Positions 26,249 to 35,166 of a stretch of DNA of 64,000 nt are shown one piece after another. This stretch comes from PXAP01 sp964421595 (GTDB lineage Bacteria > Bacteroidota > Bacteroidia > Bacteroidales > PUMT01): NCBI GenBank assembly GCA_964421595.1, contig CAYQXY010000002.1, positions 1 to 64,000 on the forward strand, in the 5' to 3' direction. A program made the translations under genes and the position numbers. Under the pieces are notes generated by a model. That model was given only the letters and a program-made list of their open reading frames with translations, was not told the DNA's origin and searched no databases. How positions within the stretch are numbered: position 1 is the stretch's first letter; the number at the start of each line of letters is the position of its first letter.

Positions 26249-26887
26249 TTGGGACGGGCGGTCATAGACGGTTACTTCCCGGGAAAAGATCCTGTTACCT
26301 CCGAAAGGATAAGACAACTTGAAGAGCTTTATACTTACTGGAATTCACGGATAAATGTCATATCGAGAAAAGATATGGCGAACCTTTATATCAATCATGT
26401 TCTTCACTCACTGAGCCTTTCCAGGATAATTCCTTTTCGTCCGGGAGAAACTGCTATTGATATTGGAACCGGAGGAGGCTTTCCGGGAATACCCCTTGCC
26501 ATTTTACATCCTGATGTTCACTTTACCCTTATTGATGGCACCGGCAAAAAGATAAAGGTAGTTGAGAATGTTGTTAAGGAGCTGAACCTTAAAAATGTTA
26601 ATGCTGTCCATGCCCGTGCCGAAAACTTTAAGGGGCGCTTTCATTTTGTGCTCAGCAGGGCGGTTTGTTCTTTTTCCCGGCTCGTTGAACTTTCAGGAGA
26701 TAAGCTGATTAAAGGAAGGTCAGTATCGCCTGAGCATGGAATATACAGTTTTAAAGGGGGTGAGATCGTTGAGGAACTGGCACAATGGAGAGAAAAAGTA
26801 AAAATATTTAATATTGAGAATTATTTTTCAGAAGAATATTTCACAAAAAAACACATACTTTTCCTTCCCACACAGAAATTATTCTAA
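26249..26887 (+). CDS. rsmG: 16S rRNA (guanine-527-N7)-methyltransferase RsmG
   Basis: A 212-residue SAM-dependent methyltransferase that makes m7G527 in 16S rRNA; its loss gives low-level streptomycin resistance. The family start region YTYWNSRINVISRKDM is followed by the SAM loop AIDIGTGGGFPGIPLA near 70-85, then LIDGTGKKIKVVENV and HARAENF. There is no ATG: the reading frame opens after a stop at 26234-26236, and the best start is TTG at 26249. That spacing (5 nt after the sigma stop) suggests translational coupling. Confidence 0.93.
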   Translation: MGRAVIDGYFPGKDPVTSERIRQLEELYTYWNSRINVISRKDMANLYINHVLHSLSLSRIIPFRPGETAIDIGTGGGFPGIPLAILHPDVHFTLIDGTGKKIKVVENVVKELNLKNVNAVHARAENFKGRFHFVLSRAVCSFSRLVELSGDKLIKGRSVSPEHGIYSFKGGEIVEELAQWREKVKIFNIENYFSEEYFTKKHILFLPTQKLF

Positions 26888-27359
26888 CTATGGATTTTTC
26901 CGTCTTCCCGGAAAAATAGTCAAATCCATCCGAAGTTCATTTTCTCAGATCTTTTACTGATACAACCTGCCGATTAAATATACCTTCATGTATTCGCTTC
27001 ACCCTGCTCCTCAAGAAAAATAGAAACAACTATTAACTGCATTATTAACACTGACCTGTTAATATCAGTTGATATTGGTCGATACCAGTGATAAATAGGG
27101 AAAAGCGTTTTGTGGTGGATGCAAAGATCAGGTGTTTACCCATGTATGAGAAATTAAAGTGTCGGGTAGCAGGCGGCAGTGTACCTGATCAGGCCGGCTG
27201 ACAGCTCCGTATCCTTAATGCCTGTTGATGAGGATCGTCTCGCTGATGGATGCATGGTCAGTACTGATGCTATATCCTGTTGGAAAGCTTTTAACCCAGT
27301 TGATTAACAGTAATTAAAAGCAGTAATCAGGTTAAATCAGTACCAAAGTGATAGAAAAA
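26888..27359. other. 472-nt intergenic region without a gene
   Basis: Convergent spacer between rsmG and the TolB-like gene. A hairpin ATTTTTCCG/CGGAAAAAT at 26894-26902/26909-26917 sits just after the rsmG stop and may act as a weak bidirectional terminator, although no T-tract follows. The rest has no ORF, tRNA or repeat that I recognise. Confidence 0.45.
26894..26917 (+). terminator. Hairpin after rsmG, possible terminator
   Basis: ATTTTTCCG and CGGAAAAAT form a perfect 9-bp stem around a 6-nt loop, 6 nt past the rsmG stop. The U-run is within the stem rather than after it, so termination strength is uncertain. Confidence 0.4.
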
Positions 27360-28283
27360 TTACTGGTTCAGTAACTTGTAACTGACAAACGCAAATCTTT
27401 TGCTGTCGGGCGCCCATGAAGGAACATTAATTGTGCCCTGTCCCCCGAAAAGTTCTGTAAGTACAACCGGATCTCCTCCTTCGGCAGACATTAACCTTAA
27501 CCATACAGTTTTATTTCTGGGATGGCCTTCTACACCCTTATCATATGAGAGAAGGGCTATGTGGTTACCATCAGGGGAAGGATGGGGAAACCAGTCGTTA
27601 TATTCATCAAAGGTCATCTGAACAGGGTCACTGCCATCGCGGTTCATTTTCCATAGCTGCATAACTCCGCTTCTGTCGGAATTAAACCAGATGTATTTAC
27701 CGCAGGGACTGTAGTCCGGGCCGTCTTCATGAGATTTGGTGTTTGTGAGCTGTACTTCAGGTCCTCCCTTGACGGGGATGACGTAGATATCATACTGACC
27801 GTTCCGCAGTGCACAATAAGTCAGCTCATATCCGTCGGGTGACCAGCCGTGCAGGTATGACGGACCTTTATCTGTAATCCTCATGGGTTCTCCGCCCTTA
27901 ATATTTACTATATAAATTATGGAAGTACCTCCGTCATCAGCACTGTGGTGGCTGATTGCCATATGTGAGCCGCCAGGCGAGAGTACATGATCGTTATTGT
28001 TACGGGTGGCGAAACCTGTATTTAACCTTGTGGGTTCTCCTCCCTCAACTGGAATACTGTAAATGTGGCCCCCGCTGTTATAGTAAAGTGTAGTTCCGTC
28101 AGGCGACCAGTTAGGAGCCTCAAAATGAATTGAATCCTGATGAACAATCTCTCTTTCACCCGATTCAATATCGATTATTTCAAGATAACTTATAATTCCA
28201 GGGTTTGCAGATTGGTTCTGTTGTGCCAGCGAGATTGCTGCCGGCATTATTGTCATTATAAATATTAAAATGATATTCTTCAT
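27360..28283 (-). CDS. Secreted TolB-like beta-propeller protein
   Basis: A 307-residue exported protein with a signal peptide (MKNIILIFIMTIMPAAISLAQ) and about six PD40/WD40-like blades of the TolB type. Each has the recurrent W-S-P-D-G or y-S-P-C-G turn, for example PNWSPDGTTLYYNSGG, HGWSPDGYELTYC and PDYSPCGKYIWFNSD. This is the propeller of TolB and of DPP IV-type peptidases, but no peptidase domain follows, so it probably acts as a binding scaffold in the periplasm. Neighbours give no pathway: a lactonase-type propeller lies upstream on the same strand, 135 nt away. Confidence 0.82.
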   Translation of the reverse strand: MKNIILIFIMTIMPAAISLAQQNQSANPGIISYLEIIDIESGEREIVHQDSIHFEAPNWSPDGTTLYYNSGGHIYSIPVEGGEPTRLNTGFATRNNNDHVLSPGGSHMAISHHSADDGGTSIIYIVNIKGGEPMRITDKGPSYLHGWSPDGYELTYCALRNGQYDIYVIPVKGGPEVQLTNTKSHEDGPDYSPCGKYIWFNSDRSGVMQLWKMNRDGSDPVQMTFDEYNDWFPHPSPDGNHIALLSYDKGVEGHPRNKTVWLRLMSAEGGDPVVLTELFGGQGTINVPSWAPDSKRFAFVSYKLLNQ

Positions 28284-28418
28284 TATGATTAGGTTTGTTT
28301 ACCAGATTAGGCGGTTTTATATTGTATATGCCGGGCATTGAATATAAAATATTCAGGCATCATGCCGGTCATCTCCTTTTAACCGTTTATGTCTTACAGA
28401 TGCAATAATAACATATTT

Positions 28419-29603
28419 TTACTGATTTGAGAATAAAATACATACAGGCTGGCTTATTTTCAGTTCATTCCCTGTGAAGGTTAACCTGCCTGTTTCTGTA
28501 TCAATATCAAATACAGTAATGTTACCTGAATTCTGATTCGCTACAAAAAGAAGATTCCCTGATGGGTCAATGTTGAAATTTCGGGGCCACTCACCTCTGA
28601 CGGGTTCATGATATATTAGTTCAGGCTTTCCATCCCGATTTATCTCATAAACTGCAATGCTGTTATGTCCGCGATTTGAGCCGTAGAGAAATTTACCAGC
28701 TGGATGAACATGAATATCGGCGCAAAAATTTTCACCTTCGAAATCTTCGGGCAGGGTGGAGAGAGACCCTAGCACTGTCATCGCTCCGGAACCTTCGTCA
28801 AACATTAGCCAGGTTATAGTTGAGTTGAGTTCATTAATCACATAGATCCATCGCCCTGAAGGGTGAATTGCAATGTGACGCGGACCTGCGCCGGGCTCCA
28901 TTTCCGCAACAGCAGAAGGGGTATTCAGCCGGCCATCATTTTCCACTTTATAGGCCATAACATTGTCAGTACCCAGATCGGCTGCAAGAAGCCAGGATCC
29001 ACCGGGTACGGGATAAACAGAATGTGCATGGGCCGATCTTTGTCTGCGCTGATCAGGACCATTCCCCTCATGCTGTATAAAACCTGATGCTTTCTCCAGG
29101 GCACCATTTTCCAGCAAGGGTAACAATGCAAGGCTGCCTCCTGAATAATTAGCAACTGCCACGTGACTGCCATCAGGAAGAACTGAAATATGGCAGGGGT
29201 GGGCTCCAATACTCGATTGACGGTTTATGAAGGAAAGCATTCCCGTTTTCTTATCAATGGAGAATGCTGAAACTGAACCTGAATTATCTCCGTTGAAATC
29301 ATTAATCTCGTTAACGGCATACAGATGTCCTGCAAGGGGATCAAGTGCCAGAAAACTCGGATTTTTATGACCTTCCACCTCCTGTATCATAGTAAACTCA
29401 CCTGTACTAATATCATAATCATACAGGTAGATTCCCGGCTCTTCAGCTGAGGAGTAGCTGCCAATGTAAAATCTAATGCTTGTCATTTTATCATTTGTAT
29501 TATTCCCGGCCGTTCCCTGATGCCCGCATGAATACAGTGTGATCAATAACATGGCAGAAAAGCAGCACAGGATAATAAGTCGCTTTAAACTATTTTTCAA
29601 CAT
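28419..29603 (-). CDS. Lactonase-family beta-propeller lipoprotein
   Basis: A 394-residue protein of the 6-phosphogluconolactonase (YbhE/Pgl) seven-bladed propeller family. From M at 29603 the N-terminus is a lipoprotein signal with lipobox LYSC (Cys26); an ATG at 29648 adds 15 residues and is less likely. Family signatures are RFYIGSYSSAEEPGIYLYD, GAHPCHISVLPDGSHVAVAN, GAGPRHIAIHPSGRWIYVIN and GEWPRNFNIDPSGNLLFVAN. Cytosolic homologues hydrolyse 6-phosphogluconolactone, but an exported lipoprotein cannot serve that pathway directly; a sugar-lactone substrate outside the cell is more plausible. A -7-like box, TATTTTTG, lies on the minus strand at 29646-29653. Confidence 0.85.
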   Translation of the reverse strand: MLKNSLKRLIILCCFSAMLLITLYSCGHQGTAGNNTNDKMTSIRFYIGSYSSAEEPGIYLYDYDISTGEFTMIQEVEGHKNPSFLALDPLAGHLYAVNEINDFNGDNSGSVSAFSIDKKTGMLSFINRQSSIGAHPCHISVLPDGSHVAVANYSGGSLALLPLLENGALEKASGFIQHEGNGPDQRRQRSAHAHSVYPVPGGSWLLAADLGTDNVMAYKVENDGRLNTPSAVAEMEPGAGPRHIAIHPSGRWIYVINELNSTITWLMFDEGSGAMTVLGSLSTLPEDFEGENFCADIHVHPAGKFLYGSNRGHNSIAVYEINRDGKPELIYHEPVRGEWPRNFNIDPSGNLLFVANQNSGNITVFDIDTETGRLTFTGNELKISQPVCILFSNQ

Positions 29604-29645
29604 GATGTATGTTTTATATAATATATTGGAAATCAATATATGTAT

Positions 29646-29653
29646 CAAAAATA
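29646..29653 (-). promoter_or_regulatory. Candidate -7 box upstream of the lactonase gene
   Basis: TATTTTTG on the minus strand matches TAnnTTTG and lies about 43 nt before the preferred start. No TTTG is found at the expected -33 position. Confidence 0.3.
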
Positions 29654-29769
29654 GTAATATTTGAAATCATATTATACATTGAATAGCATTAATGTGTTTT
29701 CCAATTTGTGCAGATAGTTGCAGAGTATTTATTTTTTTTTTGATAAACGCTTTATTTTATATCTTCTGA

Positions 29770-29799
29770 TTTATGGAATTGATAAAATAGTTACTTTTG
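29770..29799 (+). promoter_or_regulatory. Candidate Bacteroidota promoter of the GH16 gene
   Basis: TTTA at 29770-29773 and TACTTTTG at 29792-29799 fit the TTTG-N18/19-TAnnTTTG consensus with one mismatch in the -33 box, and use the same spacing as the rpmH promoter. The gene starts 41 nt downstream. Confidence 0.5.
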
Positions 29800-29840
29800 A
29801 AAGTCATTAATAAGTTTTTAATCTGTCAATTAAAACAACT

Positions 29841-30626
29841 ATGCGTAAATTATTTGTTTTAGTTTATTTTCTTTCTGCAGTTCTACTCTCCTGTTCTTCC
29901 GGTGAAGAAGGCTGGAATTTGGTATGGTCTGATGAATTTGACGGGACAGGTCTGCCAGATCAGGAAAAATGGAGTTATGAGGAGGGGTATATCAGAAATA
30001 ACGAAAAACAGTATTATACAGAAGGGCGTATGGAGAATGCCAGAATGGAAAATGGTTTTCTGATTATTGAGGCCCGACAGGAGCCGTTCCAGGACATTGA
30101 ATATTCTTCGGCGAGCATTAATACCAGGGAGACAGCATCATGGACCTATGGCCGCTTCGAAGTCAGGGCAATGCTTCCGACCGGGAGGGGAACATGGCCT
30201 GCTGTCTGGATGCTTGGTGTTAACAGGGATGAGGTTGGCTGGCCTGCCTGCGGGGAGATTGATATTATGGAAAATGTCGGATTTGATCCGCGGAGGGTTC
30301 ATGGTTATGTACACACAGAAGCATATAATCATACCAAAGGAACTCAAAGAGGCAATTCTGTTGAACTTGAAAAACCATGGGAAAATTTTCATGTATATGC
30401 CATCGAATGGTTTGAAGACAGGATAGATTTTTTCATAGACGACAAGAAATATTTCACTTTTGAAAAAGAGGGTGACAACGATGATGTCTGGCCATTTGAC
30501 AAGCCTCACTATCTGCTTCTTAACCTGGCAATTGGAGGTGGCTGGGGAGGACAGCAGGGGATAGATGATTCGATTTTCCCTCAGCAATATGTGATAGATT
30601 ACGTCAGAATATATCAGTGGTATTGA
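29841..30626 (+). CDS. Glycoside hydrolase family 16 lipoprotein
   Basis: A 261-residue GH16 enzyme that cleaves beta-1,3 or beta-1,3/1,4 glucans or related galactans. A short signal ends in lipobox LLSC (Cys18), so it is surface- or periplasm-anchored. The catalytic signature EIDIMEN contains Glu139 (nucleophile), Asp141 and Glu144 (acid/base). The start of the domain, WNLVWSDEFDGTGLPDQEKW, and the aromatic cleft residues WPAVWMLG are typical of laminarinase-like members. The methionine-containing EIDIME form is the beta-bulge type. No SusC/D pair is adjacent, so this is not a full polysaccharide-utilisation locus. Confidence 0.92.
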   Translation: MRKLFVLVYFLSAVLLSCSSGEEGWNLVWSDEFDGTGLPDQEKWSYEEGYIRNNEKQYYTEGRMENARMENGFLIIEARQEPFQDIEYSSASINTRETASWTYGRFEVRAMLPTGRGTWPAVWMLGVNRDEVGWPACGEIDIMENVGFDPRRVHGYVHTEAYNHTKGTQRGNSVELEKPWENFHVYAIEWFEDRIDFFIDDKKYFTFEKEGDNDDVWPFDKPHYLLLNLAIGGGWGGQQGIDDSIFPQQYVIDYVRIYQWY

Positions 30627-30664
30627 GATCTGAGTATTATTTTAAGTAATTAACCTTTATTTTT

Positions 30665-30694
30665 TTTGTGGAAAGCAAAAAAATAGTAACTTTG
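30665..30694 (+). promoter_or_regulatory. Bacteroidota sigma-ABfr-type promoter of rpmH
   Basis: TTTG at 30665-30668, an 18-nt spacer and TAACTTTG at 30687-30694 match the phylum's primary promoter consensus TTTG-N19-TAnnTTTG almost exactly. The rpmH start lies 54 nt downstream. This is the clearest promoter in the window. Confidence 0.75.
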
Positions 30695-30748
30695 CCACCT
30701 CATTACACAGAACCTGCATTAAATTAGTTTATTAATATTGTATATGCG

Positions 30749-30907
30749 ATGAAGAGGACATATCAACCATCAAACAGAAAAAGGAAAAACAAACACGGGT
30801 TCCGTGAGAGAATGGCCTCGGCCAATGGACGCAGAACACTGGCAGCCAGAAGGGCCAAAGGCCGTAACCGTCTTACAGTTTCGGATGAACCCAGGCATAA
30901 AGTCTGA
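30749..30907 (+). CDS. rpmH: 50S ribosomal protein L34
   Basis: A 52-residue basic ribosomal protein. MKRTYQPSNRKRKNKHGFRE, followed by RMASANGRRTLAARRAKGR, is the L34 signature; the last residues (LTVSDEPRHKV) are a slightly longer C-terminal tail than in many bacteria. L34 binds 23S rRNA within the large subunit. A consensus promoter lies upstream and a rho-independent terminator follows at once, so it is a single-gene transcription unit. The usual neighbours rnpA and yidC are absent here. Confidence 0.97.
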   Translation: MKRTYQPSNRKRKNKHGFRERMASANGRRTLAARRAKGRNRLTVSDEPRHKV

Positions 30908-30930
30908 TCCCTTTCCAATAAAAAATAAAA

Positions 30931-30957
30931 AAAACTGTCTGACCGACAGTTTTTTTT
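30931..30957 (+). terminator. Rho-independent terminator after rpmH
   Basis: AAAACTGTC at 30931-30939 pairs with GACAGTTTT at 30945-30953 around a 5-nt loop, followed by more T residues. It is 23 nt after the rpmH stop. Confidence 0.9.
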
Positions 30958-31001
30958 ATGGGATGATGTTCCGAGCATGATTAATTATCAGAATGTGTAA
31001 G

Positions 31002-31146
31002 TCCACTATTGGCTGGAATGGTCGTCAGTCATTAAATATGGGTCCACTATTGGGGCATGGGTGCAGCCATTGAAAACCAAATCACTGATCGGCCTGATCA
31101 GTCCTGTTTTAAACTAATCCCTGGCTAGCCTGATCAGACCTGTTTT
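31002..31146. repeat. Two short direct-repeat pairs downstream of rpmH
   Basis: GTCCACTATTGG occurs near 31002 and again near 31042. GCCTGATCAG-t/a-CCTGTTTT occurs at 31092-31110 and 31128-31146, the two copies differing by one base and each containing the palindrome CTGATCAG. The second copy includes the last codons of pepD. No function is assigned. Confidence 0.5.
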
Positions 31147-32603
31147 TTTTCTGGTACAGACTTAAGTGTTTCAACCAGATAAACCCAGAACTTTTCAACC
31201 GAAGCAATATGAACTTTCTCATCAGGAGAATGAGGAAACCTTATGGTGGGGCCGAAGGAAATCATATCCAATCCCGGATAAACCCCGCCAATGAGTCCGC
31301 ATTCCAGTCCGGCATGAATCGCCTTGATCTCGGGAACCCTTCCATATAGTTTATCATAAACCTTTTTCATCACAGCAAGTATCTCCGACTGCATATCCGG
31401 TTTCCATCCGGGGTATGCCCCTGTAAAAGATACACCGGCACCTGCAAGATTAAAAAGTGACTCAATCATTCCGGCGAGTTCATCCCTTGAACTGTCTACC
31501 GAGCTGCGCAAAAGGCACTGTAAGTTTACTTTTCCCTCTTCTGAATAAACTCTGGCCAGGTTTGTTGAGGTTTCGACCAGCCCCGGCATGGAACTGCTCA
31601 TGCGCATAACTCCGTTCGGGCAGGAGATTATTCCTGCTATTAATTTTCTCAGGGTGCTTTCATCAACCTGAAAATCAGGAAGTTCTGTTTTCTTAATTTC
31701 AAACTTAAGGTCCGGTTCTGTATCAGATAACTCTTTACGATAAATATCTTCATACTGCTCAACCAGGCTTTTAAGTTCTTTCTCTTTTCCCTGCATAATA
31801 ACAACATCGGCTGCAGCATCTCTTGGAATTGCATTCCGGAGACTGCCACCATCAATATTTGCGATGCCGGCATCGAGCAGATTTACAGCGTGCTTTAAAA
31901 AACGGAAGAGCAACTTGTTGGCATTGCCCCGACCCAGATTAATATCGAGTCCGCTATGCCCCCCCTTTAATCCGCCTATTCTTACTTCAAAGGCAATACT
32001 GTCAGGAGGAACCGGAACTTCGGTATATGCAAAACTTATATTGGCATCAAGGCCCCCGGCACACCCGACATAAAGCTCACCCTCATCTTCCGAGTCGAGG
32101 TTAAGTAATATCTCCCCGTCAAGCTGGCCGCTTTCGAGTCCAAAAGCACCAGTCATGCCTGTCTCTTCGTCTACTGTAAAAAGGGCTTCAATAGGGCCAT
32201 GACTCAGGTCTGATGAGTCAAGTACAGCAAGTGTGGCCGCAACCCCCATGCCGTTATCAGCCCCGAGTGTAGTGCCGTCTGCTGTTACCCAGTCGCCGTC
32301 AATAAATGTTTTTATCGGGTCTTTTTCAAAATCATGGTCGCTGTTCCTGTTTTTCTGGGGTACCATATCGAGATGAGATTGCAGAACCACGCCTTTAAGA
32401 TTCTCCATTCCCGGAGTAGCAGGCTTCTTAATAATTACATTGCCTGTCTTGTCTACAATAGTTTTCAACTGCCGCTGAGTGCCGAAATTCCTAACATATT
32501 CAATTATCCCGGCCTCCTTTTTTGAAGGTCTAGGGATTTGAGTGATTTCATAAAAGAATTGCCAGATTTTATCCGGGTTCAGGTCTTTTATTTCTATGCT
32601 CAT
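31134..32603 (-). CDS. pepD: Aminoacyl-histidine dipeptidase (PepD, peptidase M20)
   Basis: A 489-residue M20-family di-zinc dipeptidase (carnosinase-like, PepD/Xaa-His type). Metal-binding and catalytic elements: QSHLDMVPQK (His ligand and Asp), GADNGMGVAATLAVL (bridging Asp), TVDEETGMTGAFGLE (catalytic Glu pair), LLNLDSEDEGELYVGC and the late His in RFPHSPDEKVH. A dimerisation or lid domain is inserted between about 205 and 390. I chose M at 32603 (MSIEIKDLNPDKIWQFFYEI), which matches the family; an ATG at 32630 adds nine residues. It has no signal peptide, so it works in the cytoplasm on imported dipeptides. An AbgT transporter lies directly upstream on the same strand. Confidence 0.93.
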   Translation of the reverse strand: MSIEIKDLNPDKIWQFFYEITQIPRPSKKEAGIIEYVRNFGTQRQLKTIVDKTGNVIIKKPATPGMENLKGVVLQSHLDMVPQKNRNSDHDFEKDPIKTFIDGDWVTADGTTLGADNGMGVAATLAVLDSSDLSHGPIEALFTVDEETGMTGAFGLESGQLDGEILLNLDSEDEGELYVGCAGGLDANISFAYTEVPVPPDSIAFEVRIGGLKGGHSGLDINLGRGNANKLLFRFLKHAVNLLDAGIANIDGGSLRNAIPRDAAADVVIMQGKEKELKSLVEQYEDIYRKELSDTEPDLKFEIKKTELPDFQVDESTLRKLIAGIISCPNGVMRMSSSMPGLVETSTNLARVYSEEGKVNLQCLLRSSVDSSRDELAGMIESLFNLAGAGVSFTGAYPGWKPDMQSEILAVMKKVYDKLYGRVPEIKAIHAGLECGLIGGVYPGLDMISFGPTIRFPHSPDEKVHIASVEKFWVYLVETLKSVPEKKQV

Positions 32604-32671
32604 AATATTTGGTTTAAAGATATTTGACACAAATTATTTATAGCAATCGCGGTCAACTTAAACAGACTGGA

Positions 32672-34246
32672 TCAGGGCATATAATAAATCGGGCCCTCAA
32701 TGCCAAGAGGAAGTCCAAGCCAGATCCATACCAGAAGCATCGGTATCCTTACAAGTGCAAAAGCAATAGCATAGGGAAGCATCATCGATATCAGGGTTCC
32801 AATACCTACATTCTTAACATATTTCTGTGCAAATACTATCACAAGTGGGAAATAAGGAAGGAGAGGAGTAAGTACATTCGAATAAGAATCGCCAATACGG
32901 TAAGCCGCCTGTGTTAGTTCGGGTGAATATCCCATTAGCATAAGCATAGGCACAAAGATAGGAGCCAGCAGGGCCCATTTGGCAGATGCACTGCCCATTA
33001 TAAGATTAACAAGGGATGCCACTATAATAAAGGCCACCAGAAGCGGTCCGCCGGTAAACCCGATTGCCTTAAGACCGTCAGATCCCTTCACGGCAAGTAC
33101 GCTTCCGAGGTTTGACCAGTTAAAGTATGCAACAAACTGGGCTGCAACAAAAGCAATTACTATATAAAGTCCCATGGTAGCCATGGCTTTGGAAGTCATT
33201 ACCGATACATCCTTGTCATTTTTAATTGTTTTTGCAACAATCCCATAAACAAGTCCCCCGACAAAAAATATAATAAACATAATCGGAACCAGCGAATCAT
33301 AAAATGGCCGCATGCTTGCCTTCCCGGTAGCAGGATCGATATCACCCCTTAGCAGGCCGTCTGAAGGAATAATTGTAAGTGCTATCAATACAAGCAGTAT
33401 AAAAACCGAGAACAGAGACCACTTAAGTGCGGTACGTTCACCACGTGAAATTTCACCTGCTCCCTCGTTTACTATCTCACCTTCCGGCTGGTATGTTCCG
33501 AGCCGGGGTATAAGTATCTTTTCTGTAACCCATGTTCCCACGATCCCTATAAATGGCACAGATGCTGCCATCAGGTAATAGTTTGACAGTGGATTCACTG
33601 TATAGGAAGGATCAATTATCTGTGCTGCCGGCTCTGTAAAGGCCGCTATCATCGGGTCAAGGCCGGTAGGGAGGAAATTTGCACCGAATCCTCCTGAAAC
33701 ACCGGCGAAAGCTGCGGCAATCCCTGCAAGCGGGTGCCTGCCCATACCCATAAAGATTACTGCACCAAGTGGTATAAGCACAACATAACCTGCATCGGCG
33801 GCAACTGAGCTTATCATTCCGGCAACGACAATGGAGAAGGTTATCATGTACTTGGGAACTTTAGAGACAAACAGTCTCAGGGCAACCGCTATCATTCCGC
33901 TGTGTTCGGCAACACCTATTCCCAGCATTACCACAAGAACCAGCCCAAGTGGGGGAAACTCAGCAAAAGTCCTTACCATTTCGGTCATGATACGCTGAAA
34001 ACCTTCTTTTGACAAGAGATTAATCACTTCGATTGATTCAACGGGAATACCGTTCCTGTCAAGTAAGCCGGCTGCTTTACCAGGATGGTCTACGGTTATA
34101 CCACCGAAAATCCATGACAATACCAGTACCACCAGCATCAGTATTGCGAATAATGTAACCGGTTGAGGCAGTTTATTGCCTATCACTTCTATCTTATCTA
34201 ATGCCCGTTGAAAGAAACCTGGCTTTTCCTGAGTATTTTTAGTCAT
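32672..34246 (-). CDS. AbgT-family transporter
   Basis: A 524-residue polytopic inner-membrane protein of the AbgT family, whose members import p-aminobenzoyl-glutamate or, in some species, export sulphonamides. Family marks are the N-terminal GNKLPQPVTLFAILMLVV, GFGANFLPTGLDPMIAAFTE, NLIMGSASAKWALLAPIFVP and SPELTQAAYRIGDSYSNVLT; about 12-13 helices and two hairpins are visible. It lies 68 nt upstream of pepD on the same strand, so an uptake-and-hydrolysis pair for small peptides or aminoacyl conjugates is plausible. A paralogue lies at 38361-39923. Confidence 0.9.
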   Translation of the reverse strand: MTKNTQEKPGFFQRALDKIEVIGNKLPQPVTLFAILMLVVLVLSWIFGGITVDHPGKAAGLLDRNGIPVESIEVINLLSKEGFQRIMTEMVRTFAEFPPLGLVLVVMLGIGVAEHSGMIAVALRLFVSKVPKYMITFSIVVAGMISSVAADAGYVVLIPLGAVIFMGMGRHPLAGIAAAFAGVSGGFGANFLPTGLDPMIAAFTEPAAQIIDPSYTVNPLSNYYLMAASVPFIGIVGTWVTEKILIPRLGTYQPEGEIVNEGAGEISRGERTALKWSLFSVFILLVLIALTIIPSDGLLRGDIDPATGKASMRPFYDSLVPIMFIIFFVGGLVYGIVAKTIKNDKDVSVMTSKAMATMGLYIVIAFVAAQFVAYFNWSNLGSVLAVKGSDGLKAIGFTGGPLLVAFIIVASLVNLIMGSASAKWALLAPIFVPMLMLMGYSPELTQAAYRIGDSYSNVLTPLLPYFPLVIVFAQKYVKNVGIGTLISMMLPYAIAFALVRIPMLLVWIWLGLPLGIEGPIYYMP

Positions 34247-34630
34247 AGAATTAGAATATTATGGTTTGGGTTTGGCTATGTTGCCGGCTGCGGCCGGATA
34301 AGTAACTGTTTTTTAACCTAAAAGAAGGTGCAAAGTGTTGATTTAGAAATTAAAATCGTAAATGTAAAAAAAAAGCCTCTACCCATGCATATGTTTAGAA
34401 ACATAATTGTCCAAAATTGGTAAAATATTTATGCAGTCGCAATGGGAGTGCAGTTCAGGTGTTAAATAAACATAAATATAGACATATGTTGTTTAGATAA
34501 TATATTTTTGTAATAAAATTTTTATTTCTTTGATCTGAGAATTAAATGATCCTGGTTTCCCGTTAGCTTTTTGGGTACACCGGATCTAAGAGCACAAAGG
34601 GGGAAAATATACTTAAATTAAATTCTTGTC
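34247..34630. other. 384-nt divergent intergenic region
   Basis: Between the AbgT gene (minus) and the thioredoxin-like gene (plus). A TATTTTTG box at 34503-34510 fits the -7 consensus on the plus strand, 120 nt before the next start, without a matching TTTG. No ORF, repeat or RNA fold is recognised. Confidence 0.4.
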
Positions 34631-35161
34631 ATGAGGTTAAAAATTACAATATTCATTCTGGCGGGTTTTCTTTCATCTTTTATAATGACGCAGGCAAGCG
34701 ACAAGGTGAAATGGTTTAGCTTTGAAGAAGCTGTTCAACTGGCAACAATGAGCCCCAGGAAAATTCTTGTAGATATTTATACTGACTGGTGTGGATTTTG
34801 CAAGCAGATGGATGCCGTGACCTTTAAAAATCCTCAGGTTGCAAAATATATTAATGAACATTACTACCCTGTGAAATTTAATTCAGAAACGAATGATACG
34901 ATATATTTCCAGGGTCATATGTTTGTAAATGACGGAGAAGGCCGCAGGTCGGCCCATCAGCTTTCTATCGCATTACTGCAGGGCCAGATGTCTTATCCTT
35001 CTGTTGTATACATAGACGAAGAATTTGCCCTGCTTACTTCTGTTCCAGGTTTTCGCAAACCAGACCAGATTGAACCCATACTCAGGTTTTTTGCCGAAGA
35101 TCACTACAAGACCAAGACCTGGGACGAATTTATGAGCAATTTTGCGGGAACTTTCAAATAG
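34631..35161 (+). CDS. Exported thioredoxin-fold protein
   Basis: A 176-residue protein with a signal peptide (about residues 1-22, ending near TQASD) and a thioredoxin-like domain of the thioredoxin_7/DUF255 type. The redox motif is DWCGFCKQM with Cys54 and Cys57, and the cis-proline region is SYPSVVYIDEE. It probably reduces or isomerises disulphides, or supports a metal-enzyme, in the periplasm. It is convergent with the DUF4831 gene (5-nt gap), with no partner gene beside it. Confidence 0.85.
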   Translation: MRLKITIFILAGFLSSFIMTQASDKVKWFSFEEAVQLATMSPRKILVDIYTDWCGFCKQMDAVTFKNPQVAKYINEHYYPVKFNSETNDTIYFQGHMFVNDGEGRRSAHQLSIALLQGQMSYPSVVYIDEEFALLTSVPGFRKPDQIEPILRFFAEDHYKTKTWDEFMSNFAGTFK

Positions 35162-35166
35162 GGTCG

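Noticed and set aside
29841..30626. GH16 gene as part of a polysaccharide-utilisation locus
   Set aside because: No SusC/SusD pair, regulator or further glycoside hydrolase adjoins it.
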